A DNA stretch of 64,000 nt, taken from NCBI GenBank assembly GCA_026261815.1, contig JAMPIT010000476.1:4677501-4741500 (forward strand), written 5' to 3'. The stretch comes from Monarcha castaneiventris obscurior. Its lineage: Eukaryota > Chordata > Aves > Passeriformes > Monarchidae. Under the pieces are notes generated by a model, which did no database searches, was not told the origin of the DNA, and was given only the letters and a program-made list of their open reading frames with translations. Every line of letters starts with the position of its first letter. The stretch's first letter is position 1. The translations under genes and the position numbers were made by a program. Shown one piece after another: positions 1 to 11,870 of the stretch.

Positions 1-88
1 AAGACATAAACACCTCTCCTTTCAAAGGCCCTTACTCAAAACTGAACTGGGATGCAATAAATCAGCCCCCACATTCACACAGAAAACC

Positions 89-144
89 AAAAAAAAAAAA
101 AAAAAAAAAAAGAAAAGAAAGAAAGAAAGGAAGGAAGGAAGGGG
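89..144. repeat. A-run followed by GAAA/GGAA microsatellite
   Basis: A run of 23 A (89-111) passes into GAAA units and then GGAA units ending at 144. It is a purine-only simple repeat immediately upstream of TNFSF4 and is likely to vary in length between individuals. Confidence 0.9.
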
Positions 145-190
145 AAATTTAGATTAGTCACAAAGAAGTTCCCCCGCCTGCTTCTGTGTG

Positions 191-197
191 CATAAAG
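191..197 (+). promoter_or_regulatory. TATA-like element upstream of TNFSF4
   Basis: CATAAAG sits about 130 bases upstream of the TNFSF4 ATG, a plausible distance for a core promoter plus a short 5' UTR. The match to the TATA consensus is imperfect and no initiator was defined, so this is a weak call. Confidence 0.25.
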
Positions 198-325
198 CAA
201 TCTCCTGAAGGCAGTCTTCACTTCATCTCTGCTCCTGGGACGGGAGCTCATCAATCCCCTGCTCCCTCTGGCCTCCTTCTGTGCTCCTGGCCCCTTCCCC
301 AGCAGCTGCTGGCAGTGAGGCCAGG

Positions 326-523
326 ATGGAAGGACAGCCGGATGTAGAGCCAAGAGATCAAGAGCAGATGGATTGTGAGAGGGAAGCTGTGGAGGATGAA
401 TGGAAGCACTGGCAAAGAGGACAGGTTAGGAACACGCTGCACCTCGTGTCCGCAGTTGCTCAGTGGATATTGCTGCTTGCCTGCCTGATTTACCTTGGTA
501 TAGATTTTCTGCAGCCCTCAACG
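326..523 (+). CDS. TNFSF4: TNFSF4 coding exon 1 (tail and membrane anchor)
   Basis: It encodes residues 1-66 and ends in phase 0 at a GTAAGA donor (524-529). The tail is rich in Glu and Asp, and the anchor contains the LLLACLIYLGI stretch. There is no cleavable signal peptide, as expected for a type II ligand. Confidence 0.9.
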
Positions 524-3500
524 GTAAGAGCTCATGTTCAACCCTTTGTCTGCTGGTCTGTAAAACTCTGTATGGGCTTTATTTTCTTTTGTTTAAAGAA
601 AAGAAAAAAACTTTAAGTTTATCCCTATTCAAATCCCAAGTTTTTAATCCCTTCTGTATGAAAGTAACTTTTAATTTTTTTTTTTAACTGTCTGTCCTCA
701 AAATAACATTCACTATTGCCCAGTGCAGGGTTTGGGGCCAAGTTTCCAGCAGAATGACTGTTCCAAGAATGTTTATTTCACTGACCCCTGGGGGAGGGAG
801 GTCTGACTCCCTCCCACTCTCCCCTCCTCCTTGCAGTGACTAGTGCGTATTTCCATTTAGCTGAATAAGGTCATGTGTGTGAATGACAACCCAATTTGCT
901 CATAAGCACCTCTTGAAATTTTGAAGTGTACCATATGGCAGGCAGATGTGTGAGAAAGCAAGTTACCCTGTGCCAGCTCTAGGAAGACCTCCTGACACCT
1001 TCGGGTGCTCTCAGCCTGCCCATAAAGTGGGGTTAGGAGCAGTCATCCATGTCTGTGCGTGTGTGAGAAAGGCTGGTGTGTCCAGAGAGAGTTTCCTGTG
1101 CCCATAACACCAGAGCAAACAGTATAAATAACAGAGATGCTTGAAGCTCACAATACTCTAGCACAAGCTACAGCAAATACGCAGGCTGGTGGATTGTCAA
1201 CAGCCTTTTACTGCCACTTCAGTGCTGCTTGTGCAGTAGTGACTTCTCCTCCAACTCCTCCAGGAGTTTTGCATCACTTTAAAGATTGTTGTGCTTAGTT
1301 TTACCCGAGTTCATTCTTTCCTCCCACCTAGGCTTGTCACAGAAGCAAGCCAGGTATGTAACCATGCAAGAGAGGGATGGCCTCATGCTCTGGGTCCTCT
1401 GCTGTCTAATGAACACCTCTGTGCTTTGCACGAGTTTCACTGACCAGAGTCTCACAGCAATGACCCTGATAACTCTGAAAGATAACTCTTGTCATTCAGG
1501 TCAGTCCTCCTTCCACTAGTTTGTGAGAGAGACGTTGCACTGTAAGCCAACAGAGGAGAGCAAGCAATCACACTGCTCAAGGTACAGAAACCTCTCCCAG
1601 GTCACACTCTGGCTGTGAAGCCTCATCTCTCAATATCTGGCTCTTCTATAAAAATGTTCCTCTTCCAGAGGAATATAGCAGGGTCTGACATTGCTGCCTT
1701 ACAAACCCAAGAGAGCAGCAGCAGGCGAGGGGACACAGTACATGCCTGGAGTTTCCCTTCCTCAACAGAAACAACTGAAACAGGGTGCTCGAGGAGCAGC
1801 AATGGCAACAGATGAGAAGTCCAGGTCCTGGGCATCACCAAAGGACCTTTTCAATTTTAAACACTTGCTAACTACAGGGTTAGGACTGGTTTCTATTATT
1901 TTAACAGACAACCCCGGTGTCCTATTTGGAGTGCACTGCGCTGTGCAGGAGTGGTCTCGTGGGCTGTACATGAGGGGGATTTCATTGCAGTGCAATTACA
2001 GGGCTCAGCTGGATAATTGTGAACTGACCATATAAATGTCTCCTGAAGGGGCAAGCAGTACTGATCTGACTTGACTTTTAGGGAGTTTAGGGAGCTGGAC
2101 TTCGTGGAAGTAGGGGCACAACAGCATGAGAGTGGCGGGCTTGGGAGTGCTGGTCCATGGGAGCAAATGAGTGGCTCTCCCTATCCTTGGGAAGAGTCTC
2201 CTGTTCTCCAAGGTGCAGAGTGCCACACTAACTTTATTCACAAGGGAATAACTGTGATTTTCATAGAAAAACCATATTTGATTCCTTTCGATTGTCCTCA
2301 TGGAAACATGGCTCTGGAAAAAAACCAACCCTCCTGGACTGTTGTGTGAAAACACAGCATAAATAATGTCATGGCACATACTCAGGACATCTGTAGTCCA
2401 GACTGTGCTTAACAAAAAGGGACAGTGATCTCGTTTCTGTCATGATGCTACTTGGAGGACAAACCTCAGCTGAGATTTCCGAATGAGGAAGTTAAAACAA
2501 AGGCTAGTGATAGCCTGCTTTTGCATCTGCAATTCCCACCTCTGCTGGAATTACCTTCTCTTGCCACACCTTTCCTCTTGCATGGGAGGTAAAATCCATG
2601 ATCCTAATAGCTCCTGGTGAGGAGAAGGTACAACCCACTTCCAGAGAATGGTCACCTGCCACCTGTGGGACACCTCCACGTGTGACACAGGCAGTTGATC
2701 ACAGCAGTCCCCTCAATCAACCCCCTGAGGTTTGCGCTTTGTGAGGCACAAACTTGTTCCTGAAACTTCTGCCACATGGCATGGCTCTGGACACAGTGTC
2801 CCAGCCAGGAGGAAGTCTCCTGTTTGGGGATCCAGACCAGGCAGGAAGGAAGAATCTGTGTGTAAATGACACAGGGAAATCTGAAGCTGTCAGTAAGAAG
2901 CACCTCTGTGTCCTCGGCCCTCCTGGCACCCTTTCCCACATGCCATACGAAGGCAGAACAGAGAGGTCACTGACTTTGGTACGAACTCCCAGAGTCCTTC
3001 CAGTACCACCAATACATTGTCCCCTCAGCAGGATTCACAGTAGGTACCTGCAAAGTGCTTTGAGATCACGCAACGACTGGAAGAGATACGTAGAACAGGT
3101 AATTTGCATTAGTGACAATGGGGCTGATATTCTTATAAGTGCAACAGGTTTGTCACCCAGGCTGTCTGTGTTTAATATACCCTGTCCACCAGCGGCCAGA
3201 TCGCACAGATTGAGGTAGACGTTGTTTGACCTCAGACACTCAGTGCTTTGCTATTGTCTTGTTGAGAAACTACCTGGAAATCCCGGCCGTCTGAGCCAGG
3301 AGAGAAATGCTTGTGCACTCGGGTGCCTAGAATAAGAGCAGGCATGAGATTCCAGCTGAGGCAATGGATCGGGGTGATAACGCCAAGGGAGATAGTTCCA
3401 CCAGAGTCACCGGGCGATTAAAGCCTCTGTTGGTCAGCGGTATCCAGCCAAGCCGGCGGAGCAGGCGCGCAGCATCAGCCCCGGCAGCACTAGAGGGTGC

Positions 3501-6500
3501 CAGAGCAGACCTTTCCCAGCACCGGCACCCAGCTCACCTCCGGCACAGAGCACACCGGGCAGCCGGGCTCCCGCCGCCTTCCCCTGCCGCTTGCCTTTGC
3601 CCTGAATCTGCAGACAGTCCGTGCTCACGCTCTGCACATTCCCTGTGCTCAGGGCTGCTCTGCCCCTGTAATACCTGAGGCCAAATACATGAAAGACAGC
3701 CCAACCCACATCTCACCAGCACACCTCCTCCCTTAGGAAGCCTTTGGCATAGGTAAAGAGAAGAACACAGAGCACTGAGCCTAAGCTTTCACTCTTTAAT
3801 CAGGCAAAACACTGAAGACTTGTGGTTGTGCAGACACTGCAGATTTGGGTCTCCTGTGGTTATGATGAAAGACAAGTTTGAGATGCAAAGTTCAGATTTA
3901 AAAATCCAATACAGAAGCTTGGTGTTTTCACATCTGACCAGTAAGATACACACGTCTATATTTGCATTCACTTTCTCTGTTACATTCATAAAATACAAAT
4001 CACAGAACCATAGAACGGTTTAGGTTGGAAGGGACCTTGAAGATCATCTCTCTGCAACCCCTCTGCCATAAGCAGAGAGGGACACCTTCCACTAGACCAG
4101 GCTGCTGAAAGCCCCATCCAACCTGGCCTTGAACACTTCCAGGGATGGGACAACTGCAGCTTCTCTGGGCAGCCTGTGCCAGTGCCACCCCATCCCCACA
4201 GGGAATCTCTTCCTAATACCTAATCTAAACCTGCCCTCTGTTATTTTAAAACCATTCCTCCCTCTCTTATCACTCCAAGCCCTTGTCAAAAGTCTCTCTC
4301 CATCTTTCTTGAAGCCCCTTTAGGTACTGGAAGATGCTTTAAGTTCTCCCTAAAGCTTTCTCTTCCCCAGACTGAACAACCCCAGCTCCCTCAGTCTGCC
4401 TTCATAGGAGAGGTACTCTAATCAATTTTAAACCCCTCTCAACGCATTAAGAGCACTGAGAGACACACATCCAGTAACAGCCTGACCCAAAGTGCAAGGA
4501 ACAATAAAGCCAGACCCACCTCTTGGTGCCCTGCAGGAGGGTGAGACAGCACGCCAGGGTCCCCGCTCTGCCAACAATGCCTGTCTGCCAGGTGCTGCAA
4601 GTCAGACTGTAGGGCAGGCTCGAGGAGGTCATGAAGAAAAGACTCTGCACCCCAAGGTCCTTCCTTGCTGTCTGGTCTGACTCAATTACACACACAGGCG
4701 TGGTTTTCTAAACAAAACCAACACTGCCCGGGGCGCTCTGGAGGGCTCAGCACCGGGCTGGAAGTCGCACTGGCTGGGAACCATGCTGAAATAGTATTTT
4801 ATTATAATGATTTAAAATCAAGACCAGATCATAGCTGGCTGGCAACAGCTGTGACACCGAGGCTGCCTTCTGCGCTTTTGAAGATGCAGCTGCTCTGCCC
4901 TTGTAGGGAATGAACAATCCTGGCTGGGAAATGAAAGTGATAGCAGCAGCAGTGAGGTGCCAGCCCCGTGCCTTAACGAGGATTTATCTTCTTTGTTTTC
5001 CAGACTCAGAGCGACAAAGTGCCGTGGACCCACATCCGGTACACAGGTGGGTGTTGGGGTGGGGGGACCCTGGCCCCTTGATGATCCCCCAGTGCAGCAG
5101 CCACCACTGTGCCACATTCCCCTGGCACACTGGGAGGGCTCCTGACTGCCCACTCTACCACAGTCCCCAGGGTCCTCCATGGCACCCAGTGGCACCTAAA
5201 ATACCTAAATGGCTCTTATGTGCTTTGTGGCACAGTGATGGCTATTTCTTCTGACAGAGGACAGGTGCCAGGCAAGCTGTCAGGGGAGAGGGGCCAAGCC
5301 TGCCCCAGTGCTGCAAGGGGCTAAAATGAAACAAATGGGTTTTCCCAGAGCACAACAAAAAACCTGAAAACCTGCGTCGATTTCTGCAACCCTCACCTAT
5401 CTTCTAAAACAAACTTTCATTCTGTGAATGAACAAGAAAAGCATTTTTGAGATTTTACTAAGTACACGTGACATGCTCTTGGGGTATTTCTGAACCAAGT
5501 CAATGGTTTCCTGATTTATGAAAAATGTAAATGATTTCCTGGGGAAGAGTGGGTGAGAGCACACACCATATCAGATGTACTCCTCTGCGTGCCAGCTACA
5601 TTGGATGTTTGTCCAATGACACACCTCAATGATAAAACCAATTACTAAAATTTTAAAATAATACTGAAAATATTATTGACAGTTTTACTTTCAGTTAAAA
5701 ATGTGAGGCAGCAGTGAGTCCAACCTAACAGAAACTCATGCCCTTTAGAGGAAAAGTTTGAGAAATTTGGCCCCAGCGCAGAAGGGCTGTGCTGCCTGCC
5801 TGGAGACCTTTTGGGTCCCCTGATCCCAGGGGTTTCAGCTGGTGTGCTGAAAACCCAGGGGCACAGCAGAGAAACATGACCAGCATGGCCTCAAGAACTG
5901 TTCCTGCTCATTCCAAGAGAAAACCTTTCATGCTAAGTTCCCGTTGAATTCCTCCTTATTCTGCTTAATTATTTCCTTCTGTTTCTGTCTCTATGCCGCT
6001 CTGTTATGCTGTCTTCTGTTAAAAAAAAACCACAGCCAAACCCTAAGGCAAAGGCTTATGTCACCAGTATCTCCACTTTTTGTCTTCTTTCCAGCTCTGA
6101 ATGCTTTTTCCTCATCTTATTTACTGTCTTAATTTTCCTGTTCTTTTTATGAACCTGTGTTTCTAAACTCACAGTGATGTTTTACTTACTGTATTTTTCT
6201 GTTTTCTAAGACACAGAGTAACTAAATAGTGCATAAATAAAAATTTGGAGGAGTAATCCCTATATTCCTCCAAATTAATCCAATACATATAATCCAGAAG
6301 GCACAGCTTAGTCAAGAGTGGGAACCTGTAAGTTTTCATGGTAGATGATGTCTGTGTAGAGTAGATGATATTCTAGCTCTGGTCTGCCCTGTTCTCTAAT
6401 TCACTCTCCCCTTTCTTATATTTTTCAATCTTTCCTGCAGTCAGCTGGTATAAAACAACCCATTTCCTAGAAGACATTTGTCATCATGGGATCATCTTTG

Positions 6501-6875
6501 CTTTCTTCCATTCCAGGTAAAAGCATCAAGGGGATAGCCGTGAATCTCACTGCTGAATTAGGCCCTATTCAGATCAGAAATGGTTCCATCGTGATCCCCT
6601 GTGATGGCCTCTACCTCGTGTCCCTGAAGAGTTCCATCTATGTGGAAGAGGAGGACTCGCTGAAGCTGGCCCTGCAGGGGACACACAAAACAACCAGCAG
6701 TGCCCTGTGGGAGCAGACCGTGCAGAGGAGTGACACATTTACCACAGTAAAGCTCGCCACAGTGCTCTTCTTGTTTCAGCAAGACAGAATCACTCTGTGG
6801 ACCAACTCCAATGCCATCATCTCGGATCTGTCATTTAGCCTGGTGTTAGTAAGTGACACCAAGTGCTGGCTGTAG
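326..6875 (+). CDS. TNFSF4: TNFSF4 (OX40 ligand), three coding exons
   Basis: Exons 326-523, 5004-5046 and 6517-6875 join to 199 codons plus stop. Intron phases are 0 and 1, and all boundaries are AG/GT. OX40 ligand is a homotrimeric type II membrane protein of antigen-presenting cells that costimulates T cells through TNFRSF4. Residues 1-35 form an acidic cytoplasmic tail with a basic stop next to the membrane. Residues 37-59 are a hydrophobic anchor. The TNF homology domain runs from about 82 to 199. The IVIPCDGLYLVSLK segment (105-118) is characteristic of OX40L, as is the near-terminal Cys197. Sequons lie at Asn90 (NLT) and Asn102 (NGS). Human OX40L has 183 residues, so the length fits. 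The ATG at 326 has A at -3 and G at +4, a strong context. The TNFSF18 neighbour supports the assignment by synteny. Confidence 0.9.
3370..3640. other. CpG-rich patch in TNFSF4 intron 1
   Basis: CG dinucleotides are clearly denser here than in the flanking intron, with motifs such as CCGGCGGAGCAGGCGCGCAG near 3453-3472. It could be an alternative first exon or an enhancer, or simply GC-rich intron sequence. No gene is visible. Confidence 0.4.
3999..4450 (-). mobile_element. CR1 LINE, truncated 3' end, antisense
   Basis: On the + strand the segment starts with the reverse complement of the CR1 3' tail (CATAGAACGGTTTAGGTTGG). It continues through CR1 landmarks such as CCATCCAACCTGGCCTTGAACA and the CTGAACAACCCCAGCTCCCTCAGTCTG block near 4371-4397. 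Only the 3' part of the element is present, the usual 5' truncation of avian CR1. Confidence 0.9.
5004..5046 (+). CDS. TNFSF4: TNFSF4 coding exon 2 (stalk microexon)
   Basis: A 43-base exon encodes residues 67-80 (TQSDKVPWTHIRYT) plus the first base of Gly81. A pyrimidine-rich tract and CAG precede it and GTGGGT follows. The phase (0 in, 1 out) fits both neighbouring exons exactly. A short second exon is typical of OX40L genes. Confidence 0.82.
5047..6516 (+). other. TNFSF4 intron 2
   Basis: A 1.47 kb, mostly AT-rich intron, with donor GTGGGT and acceptor CCATTCCAG. No repeat or exon is recognised inside it. Confidence 0.8.
6517..6875 (+). CDS. TNFSF4: TNFSF4 coding exon 3 (TNF homology domain)
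   Basis: It encodes residues 81-199 and the stop codon TAG. The frame is open through the acceptor, and Gly81 is split across the junction. The exon carries both sequons and both domain cysteines (Cys109 and Cys197). It ends in KCWL, resembling the short C-terminal Cys tail of mammalian OX40L. Confidence 0.92.
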
Positions 6876-8690
6876 GAGCTGATGGATGAAATGCAACATG
6901 GAAAGTACAGCCTTCCCTACCAATCTGTAGGTTTTGTACTTGTACAGGCAGACTGCTCTAGAATCCCTCCCTGGGGCCGTGGAAAGCCTCAGCGAGAGTG
7001 CAGATAAACCACAGGGCGGACAGGCTTTATATAGTGCATGCAGGGTTCACCTCTTTGGAGCTCTGTGCAGCTGATTTGCTGCCTAGGATGGATCTTTCCA
7101 ACACTGGGGAAAGGGATGCATGGAGCTCCTGAGAAGAACAGTAATGAAAGCCAAAGAAAGTCACCCAAGCTTAGCTCATATTCAGAGAAACCCTGGGTTT
7201 CTCTATTTACTTGACAGTATCTGTATATAGTAGAAATGTGCTGGTTTTTTTCTCAATTAAAAGTCTGGTAAGTCAGGAAGATACCTCAAGTGTCTTGAAG
7301 CCATTGGGAGTAGGAGGAGCCTACTCAAGTCTGCTCAACAGCCCTTCTCCTGGCAAGACAGAAAACTAGGAAGAAGCAGCAAGGCAATGCCTTTGGAGTG
7401 ATCCAGATAAAGGCTGTCTGACAGGAAAAGCCCATGAAAGAAGGTGGTATTTTGAAATGAGCTGACAGGACTGCACTGGACAGTAGAAGCACAGGTCCTG
7501 CACTGACTGTGGGGTTTTGGGGAGCAGCCTTTCAGAGAGGAGACCCACTGGCTGTTCCAGCTATCTGCAGACTACTGAAGCCTGACCCAAAGGAATATCT
7601 GGTGGGACATTTACATCTTGAGATGTAAGGTCTCAGAGGAAAGTCTCCTTCAAGCACACACACACTGGCTTGACCCAAAAGTAATCCAGGCGCATAAAAA
7701 CTTGAGAAAACCTGAAGACTTATAGATTTGGTGAGTTCTCTCTAATGGACTAAGTGAAACCTGCATCCTTTCCTCAGGGAGGATCAGATGATTCTCGTGG
7801 CTCCCCTTGACTTTGTCATACAGGTGTGCACCAGGCACGACATCCACGAGGCACCTGTTCACACCTGCCTGGCTCTTGCTGAAGTCAGACCGCTCTCAGT
7901 GATCCTGGGCTGCTCATCCCTGTTCTCATTGCAGCTTGGGGCTACTGGAAACAAGTCCTGCCCTGCCCACGCTGCAGGCAGCACATGACCTCAGCACAGC
8001 CAGCAGTTGTGGGATTTTCAGTTGAAACGAGGCAGATTTTAAGGGCAAGTTGACTACATGTGTCCCAAAGAACTCCATCAACATTTCAGCATGTCACTGC
8101 TGGCTGTACACTCCAAAGTCTTTTGTTAAAAGTATTTATGTATTTAAATGATAGGCGTCAGAATGTTACATCAGATTTCTTAGAAACACTGGGAAGGGTT
8201 CAGACCAGGTTGTCAGCATTGAACTCCTCTTTGAAAATGCTCCCAATGCCATGGACTGTTCCTGCTTTGCAGGCACCCAGACACCCAGACCTGGACTGAC
8301 CCACTCATGGCTGAGCACTCCTGCAGGCTCAGGTGCTACAGGCAACTAAGGAAATCTTCCAGGCCTTGGAGAGCCTTCCATGTACTTTAGGCTAATTAAC
8401 TTCCCTACCCGAGGTGGGCCAGAGCCTCAGGGGAAACCTCTGTGGCTGAAGCAGTTACTTATGTAGTGCCAAGAAGCAGCTTTTCTCCTCTCAACTGAGA
8501 AGCTGTGGCTGACTTGCACCCACAGAATGCTCATCATTAAGGGATATTTGGGCTTATAACTGTGGCCACGCTTACCACCACGGGGACTGAAGGCAGCTGC
8601 ACCCTGCCCCCAGGCTGGGGACTGTCACACTCCCCAGCTGAAGTGAGAATATGTTTCTCTTCCTAAAAAATAATAAAATTTTCCTTTGTA
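6876..8690 (+). other. Probable TNFSF4 3' UTR
   Basis: No coding sequence is seen. Candidate poly(A) signals are ATTAAA at 7256-7261 and AATAAA at 8672-8677. ATTTA pentamers at 8134-8138 and 8142-8146 are the kind of element that destabilises cytokine mRNAs, and they would be included only if the distal signal is used. The true 3' end cannot be fixed from sequence alone. Confidence 0.45.
8672..8677 (+). terminator. Candidate distal poly(A) signal of TNFSF4
   Basis: AATAAA in the context TAATAAAATT, about 1.8 kb after the stop codon and followed by T-rich and GT-rich sequence. ATTAAA at 7256-7261 is a nearer alternative, and another AATAAA lies at 9122-9127. Confidence 0.35.
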
Positions 8691-11600
8691 ACATTTGGGC
8701 TTGTAGTGTCCCTTGAAGGTGTGGGGCTGAGGGAGAAGGAGTTTGGCAGTGACTGGTGAATTATACCTTCAATGTTTGAGCAGACATTTCCACTGGTATG
8801 AAAACTATATACAATTTTCACATACTTCCTTCTTTTTTACAGTTCAGCTTTTGTTTCAGCTCTCCACAAGAGTATGCAGGGCTGGTGCTTCCCAACAGGT
8901 GCTAACACAGACAGGACAGGCCATGTCAGTGGTGTGTGCAGGGGTGCACAGGACAGCAAGAAAGATTAAGCCTAGAGAACACAAATGGATTTGTTCTTTG
9001 GAAGGCTGCACACTTTCTTCTTGTTTAGAGCAAAAGAGGGCATTTCACACACTGGTTCCACTGCACTTTCAGGCTGAACTAGACTGGCCTACATATATAC
9101 ACATACATGCACTTGTCTTGAAATAAAAGTTGAAACAATTCAATTCCTGACATTAATTACTTGAGGGACTGACTGTCCTCATCAGTAAGTTTCCATACCA
9201 TCAGCTTTTGTTTGTATCTGGACACCCCTTTTTCCACAAGGTTAAAAGTCTCTTTGATCTGAGAAACATTAATTTTGTTCCTGCGGTTGTTAAGGCCTTG
9301 TAGGAGCTCACAGATGGTGCTAGAGTCCCATCTTACAGCTCTGTTCAGCCAGGTCAGTGCACTGAGGGTTTAAGTCATCCCTTGAAGCTGGAGGTATGGA
9401 AATGCAAGGCTGGATTAGGCAGTTTCTGGAGACACTCCCTAACTCCAGAGGGGCAGCACACTCTGCTTCCTGTACTTACTGTCACTGAAAGGGAACCTCG
9501 GGGTCTGTCCTCCACAAGGCTTTCCATGAGGGCCATTTCACAGAACACAGCCACCAGCTGGGTCATTACTGTGTTTTTTTGTCTAACACATGCTGTTACG
9601 CAAGCTACAGAAGTGGCCACTGTGTACTCCTTCCCTTCTCTCTCTTCTTTCCCATCTCTCCTCACTCACATTAAAAAAAAGGGCAGGGTGACAAAACTGA
9701 TGTACGAGCCATGGCCACCCCGGGGGAGGAGCTGGCCTCGCTGCTCCCGTCAGAGCTCTTGCTCTCCAGTTGAGAAGGAGCTACTGAAGGTGACGCAGAG
9801 CAGAAGGGGATGCAGGCTGCTTCTCCTTACGCAAGAAATGATGGGAAACATTTAAAGTCCATTCACATCCACGTGAAAATCACCTCATTTTCTACCACAT
9901 ATGGTTATCAGTAATAATGGATAATGAGCCTGTGGTTTTTCAGGCGCCACTTACATTTCCTCAGCCAGGGTGAGTCACAGCTATTGCCTGTCAGAGAGAA
10001 TGAAAAAGCTGAAGCGTGTTTGGTAAAGTGCAGCTGACTGCTGCTGCTGTAGAGCCAGCACTGTCAGCTCAGGCAGCAGAAAGCACAGGAACTTAGTTTC
10101 CTTTTTCAACAATCAAAATGGGGAAGTATGGCATAGAACCAAGCAGCCTCCTGCAGTAACTAGTTCGAAGGTTTGATTTATTAGACTTTTCTCAGCAACT
10201 TCAATCTCTAACTTCAGAGCTGTTCTCTGAGCTGGCAGTTGGTTCCTGTTTTCCAAGGGATACAGACCAGCCCCAGAGATGCTTGTTTCCAGCTATGGGG
10301 TAATCCACCAAAATAAGCAAATTGAGCAACACACTCACTGAGGAGTTGGTGGCAGGCCAGAAAAGGAGAGTGGCAGCAGAGTAGAAGGATTTATTGTCTG
10401 CAGCCTTATATGCCCTAAGGCCACGGAGGATCAGAGAGGTTATTTGCTCATTTTCCAAGTGGATGAGGAAGGCTGCTAAAGGCTCAGTTCTCCAAGAAGA
10501 TGAGTAAAGCTGTTAAGAGCTAGCAAGCCGAGCAAGCAGGCTGGAGACCGGGGGCACATCTCCCCATGGAGATGCCAAGCAGTGAGGCAACTTCCTGGCA
10601 GCTGTTCAGCATCCCAGAGCAGAACATACCCTGTTGGTACCCCACATGCTGTGCTGGGAGAGGCTCTCTGTGCCCACTGCACCAGGAAGGAGGAGCCTGA
10701 GGACTAGAAAACCCACAGGCCAGGGCAGGGGAGGACAGTGGGGCTGGCTGACCTGTCCCAGGGGAGCAAGGACACTGGACACAGAGCCCAGGCAAAGCAC
10801 AGGGAAGGAGAGCTCAGGAGAGATGCAAAGCTGGTAGCAGGTCCATGGATTGACTGTCTTTAGGATTTTGGGACTACGGTGTAGGAGTTGGAAGGCAGGA
10901 TCAAAGGAGTGTTTCTCCTGTGAACTCACTCTCAGTGAACCAATCCTCTGCAAACACCTAAACACAGCCACTGCCTCCTCAAACACCCACTTCCTCATCT
11001 TGCACAATTACCTTCTGAGCTTGGTACTCTTGCTCACCTGTTGTCCCAAGGGGATTACAAGTCCCACCTGCTCACAAGCACAAGAGCACTCCCATTCCTA
11101 GACCTGCACTTTCTCCAGCCTCTGCAGTTTGTGGGGGCTGGCAGTCCATGCTGTTCTTTGGTGGCCAGCCAAGGCACAGGGTGCAGAGCTGGGCCTCTGG
11201 CCAACGTGCTTGGATGGTCTGTCAGTGCTCACAGAATAAATAGGACACAGTTTGGGGCAAGATAAAACTTGATGTAGTCACAGATGTACTTTCCTAATAA
11301 TTGCATTCATTGTTTGCTTTAAGGCAAAATTCACACCTATTTACTGGCAATCCAGAGACCTGTTTCATTTCTTTGTAAAGAAAAGGTGGTGCTGAACACA
11401 CTGCAAAGATAAACATTTAACCCAGCATAGGATCTGATTCATAAAGGATACAGCAGCTCTATCATTTCATCACCAAGTACATGCCTGAGACAAGATATCA
11501 CTGGTGTTATCTCATGAAGTTCAAAGGACTCACTTTCCTTTGTCTTCTTTTGTTAATTTAAGGTTTCTATTACTGCCAGCGTCTGCTTATTTGGCTTACT

Positions 11601-11800
11601 GTCCCCAGCACAGAAAGTGAGCAGAACGCATACATCCGATGGGGACAAACAGAGGAGATTTGGGTCCAGATTTTTTCAGGGGTTATGTGCAGCATTTTGA
11701 AACACCGGCTGATCTGCTTCTTCCTTCGTCACTTCCCATAGGACCCAGAGACACTGACACACTGTGAACAAGAAACTTCTTTAATGTCTCATATGTGCTA
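8691..11800. other. Gene-free intergenic stretch
   Basis: No exon, RNA gene or clear transposable element is recognised. Open frames are short, many begin at non-ATG codons, and none shows a domain. Confidence 0.6.
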
Positions 11801-11805
11801 GGATA

Positions 11806-11870
11806 ACAGCTGGACTTGATAGTTGGAAAGTCTTTTCCAACCTAAATGATTCTATGGTTCCGTGTGTTCC
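11806..11870 (+). mobile_element. CR1 3'-end fragment, sense
   Basis: The short block contains TTTTCCAACCTAAATGATTC followed by TATGGTTC, the sense 3' terminus of CR1 with its tail. Only about 65 bases are recognisable. Confidence 0.75.

Larger units (their letters stand above)
1..325 (+). other. 5' flank and probable 5' UTR of TNFSF4
   Basis: No coding sequence is seen here. The stretch holds an A-rich simple repeat, then ordinary sequence leading to the TNFSF4 start codon. A TATA-like CATAAAG lies at 191-197, about 130 bases before the ATG, and would place transcription start near 220 if it is used. The promoter assignment is inference. Confidence 0.45.
524..5003 (+). other. TNFSF4 intron 1
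   Basis: A 4.48 kb intron with donor GTAAGA and acceptor TTTTCCAG. It contains a CpG-rich patch at about 3370-3640 and an antisense CR1 fragment at about 3999-4450. The open frames inside look like chance frames: none has a recognisable domain. Nothing else supportable is seen. Confidence 0.8.
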
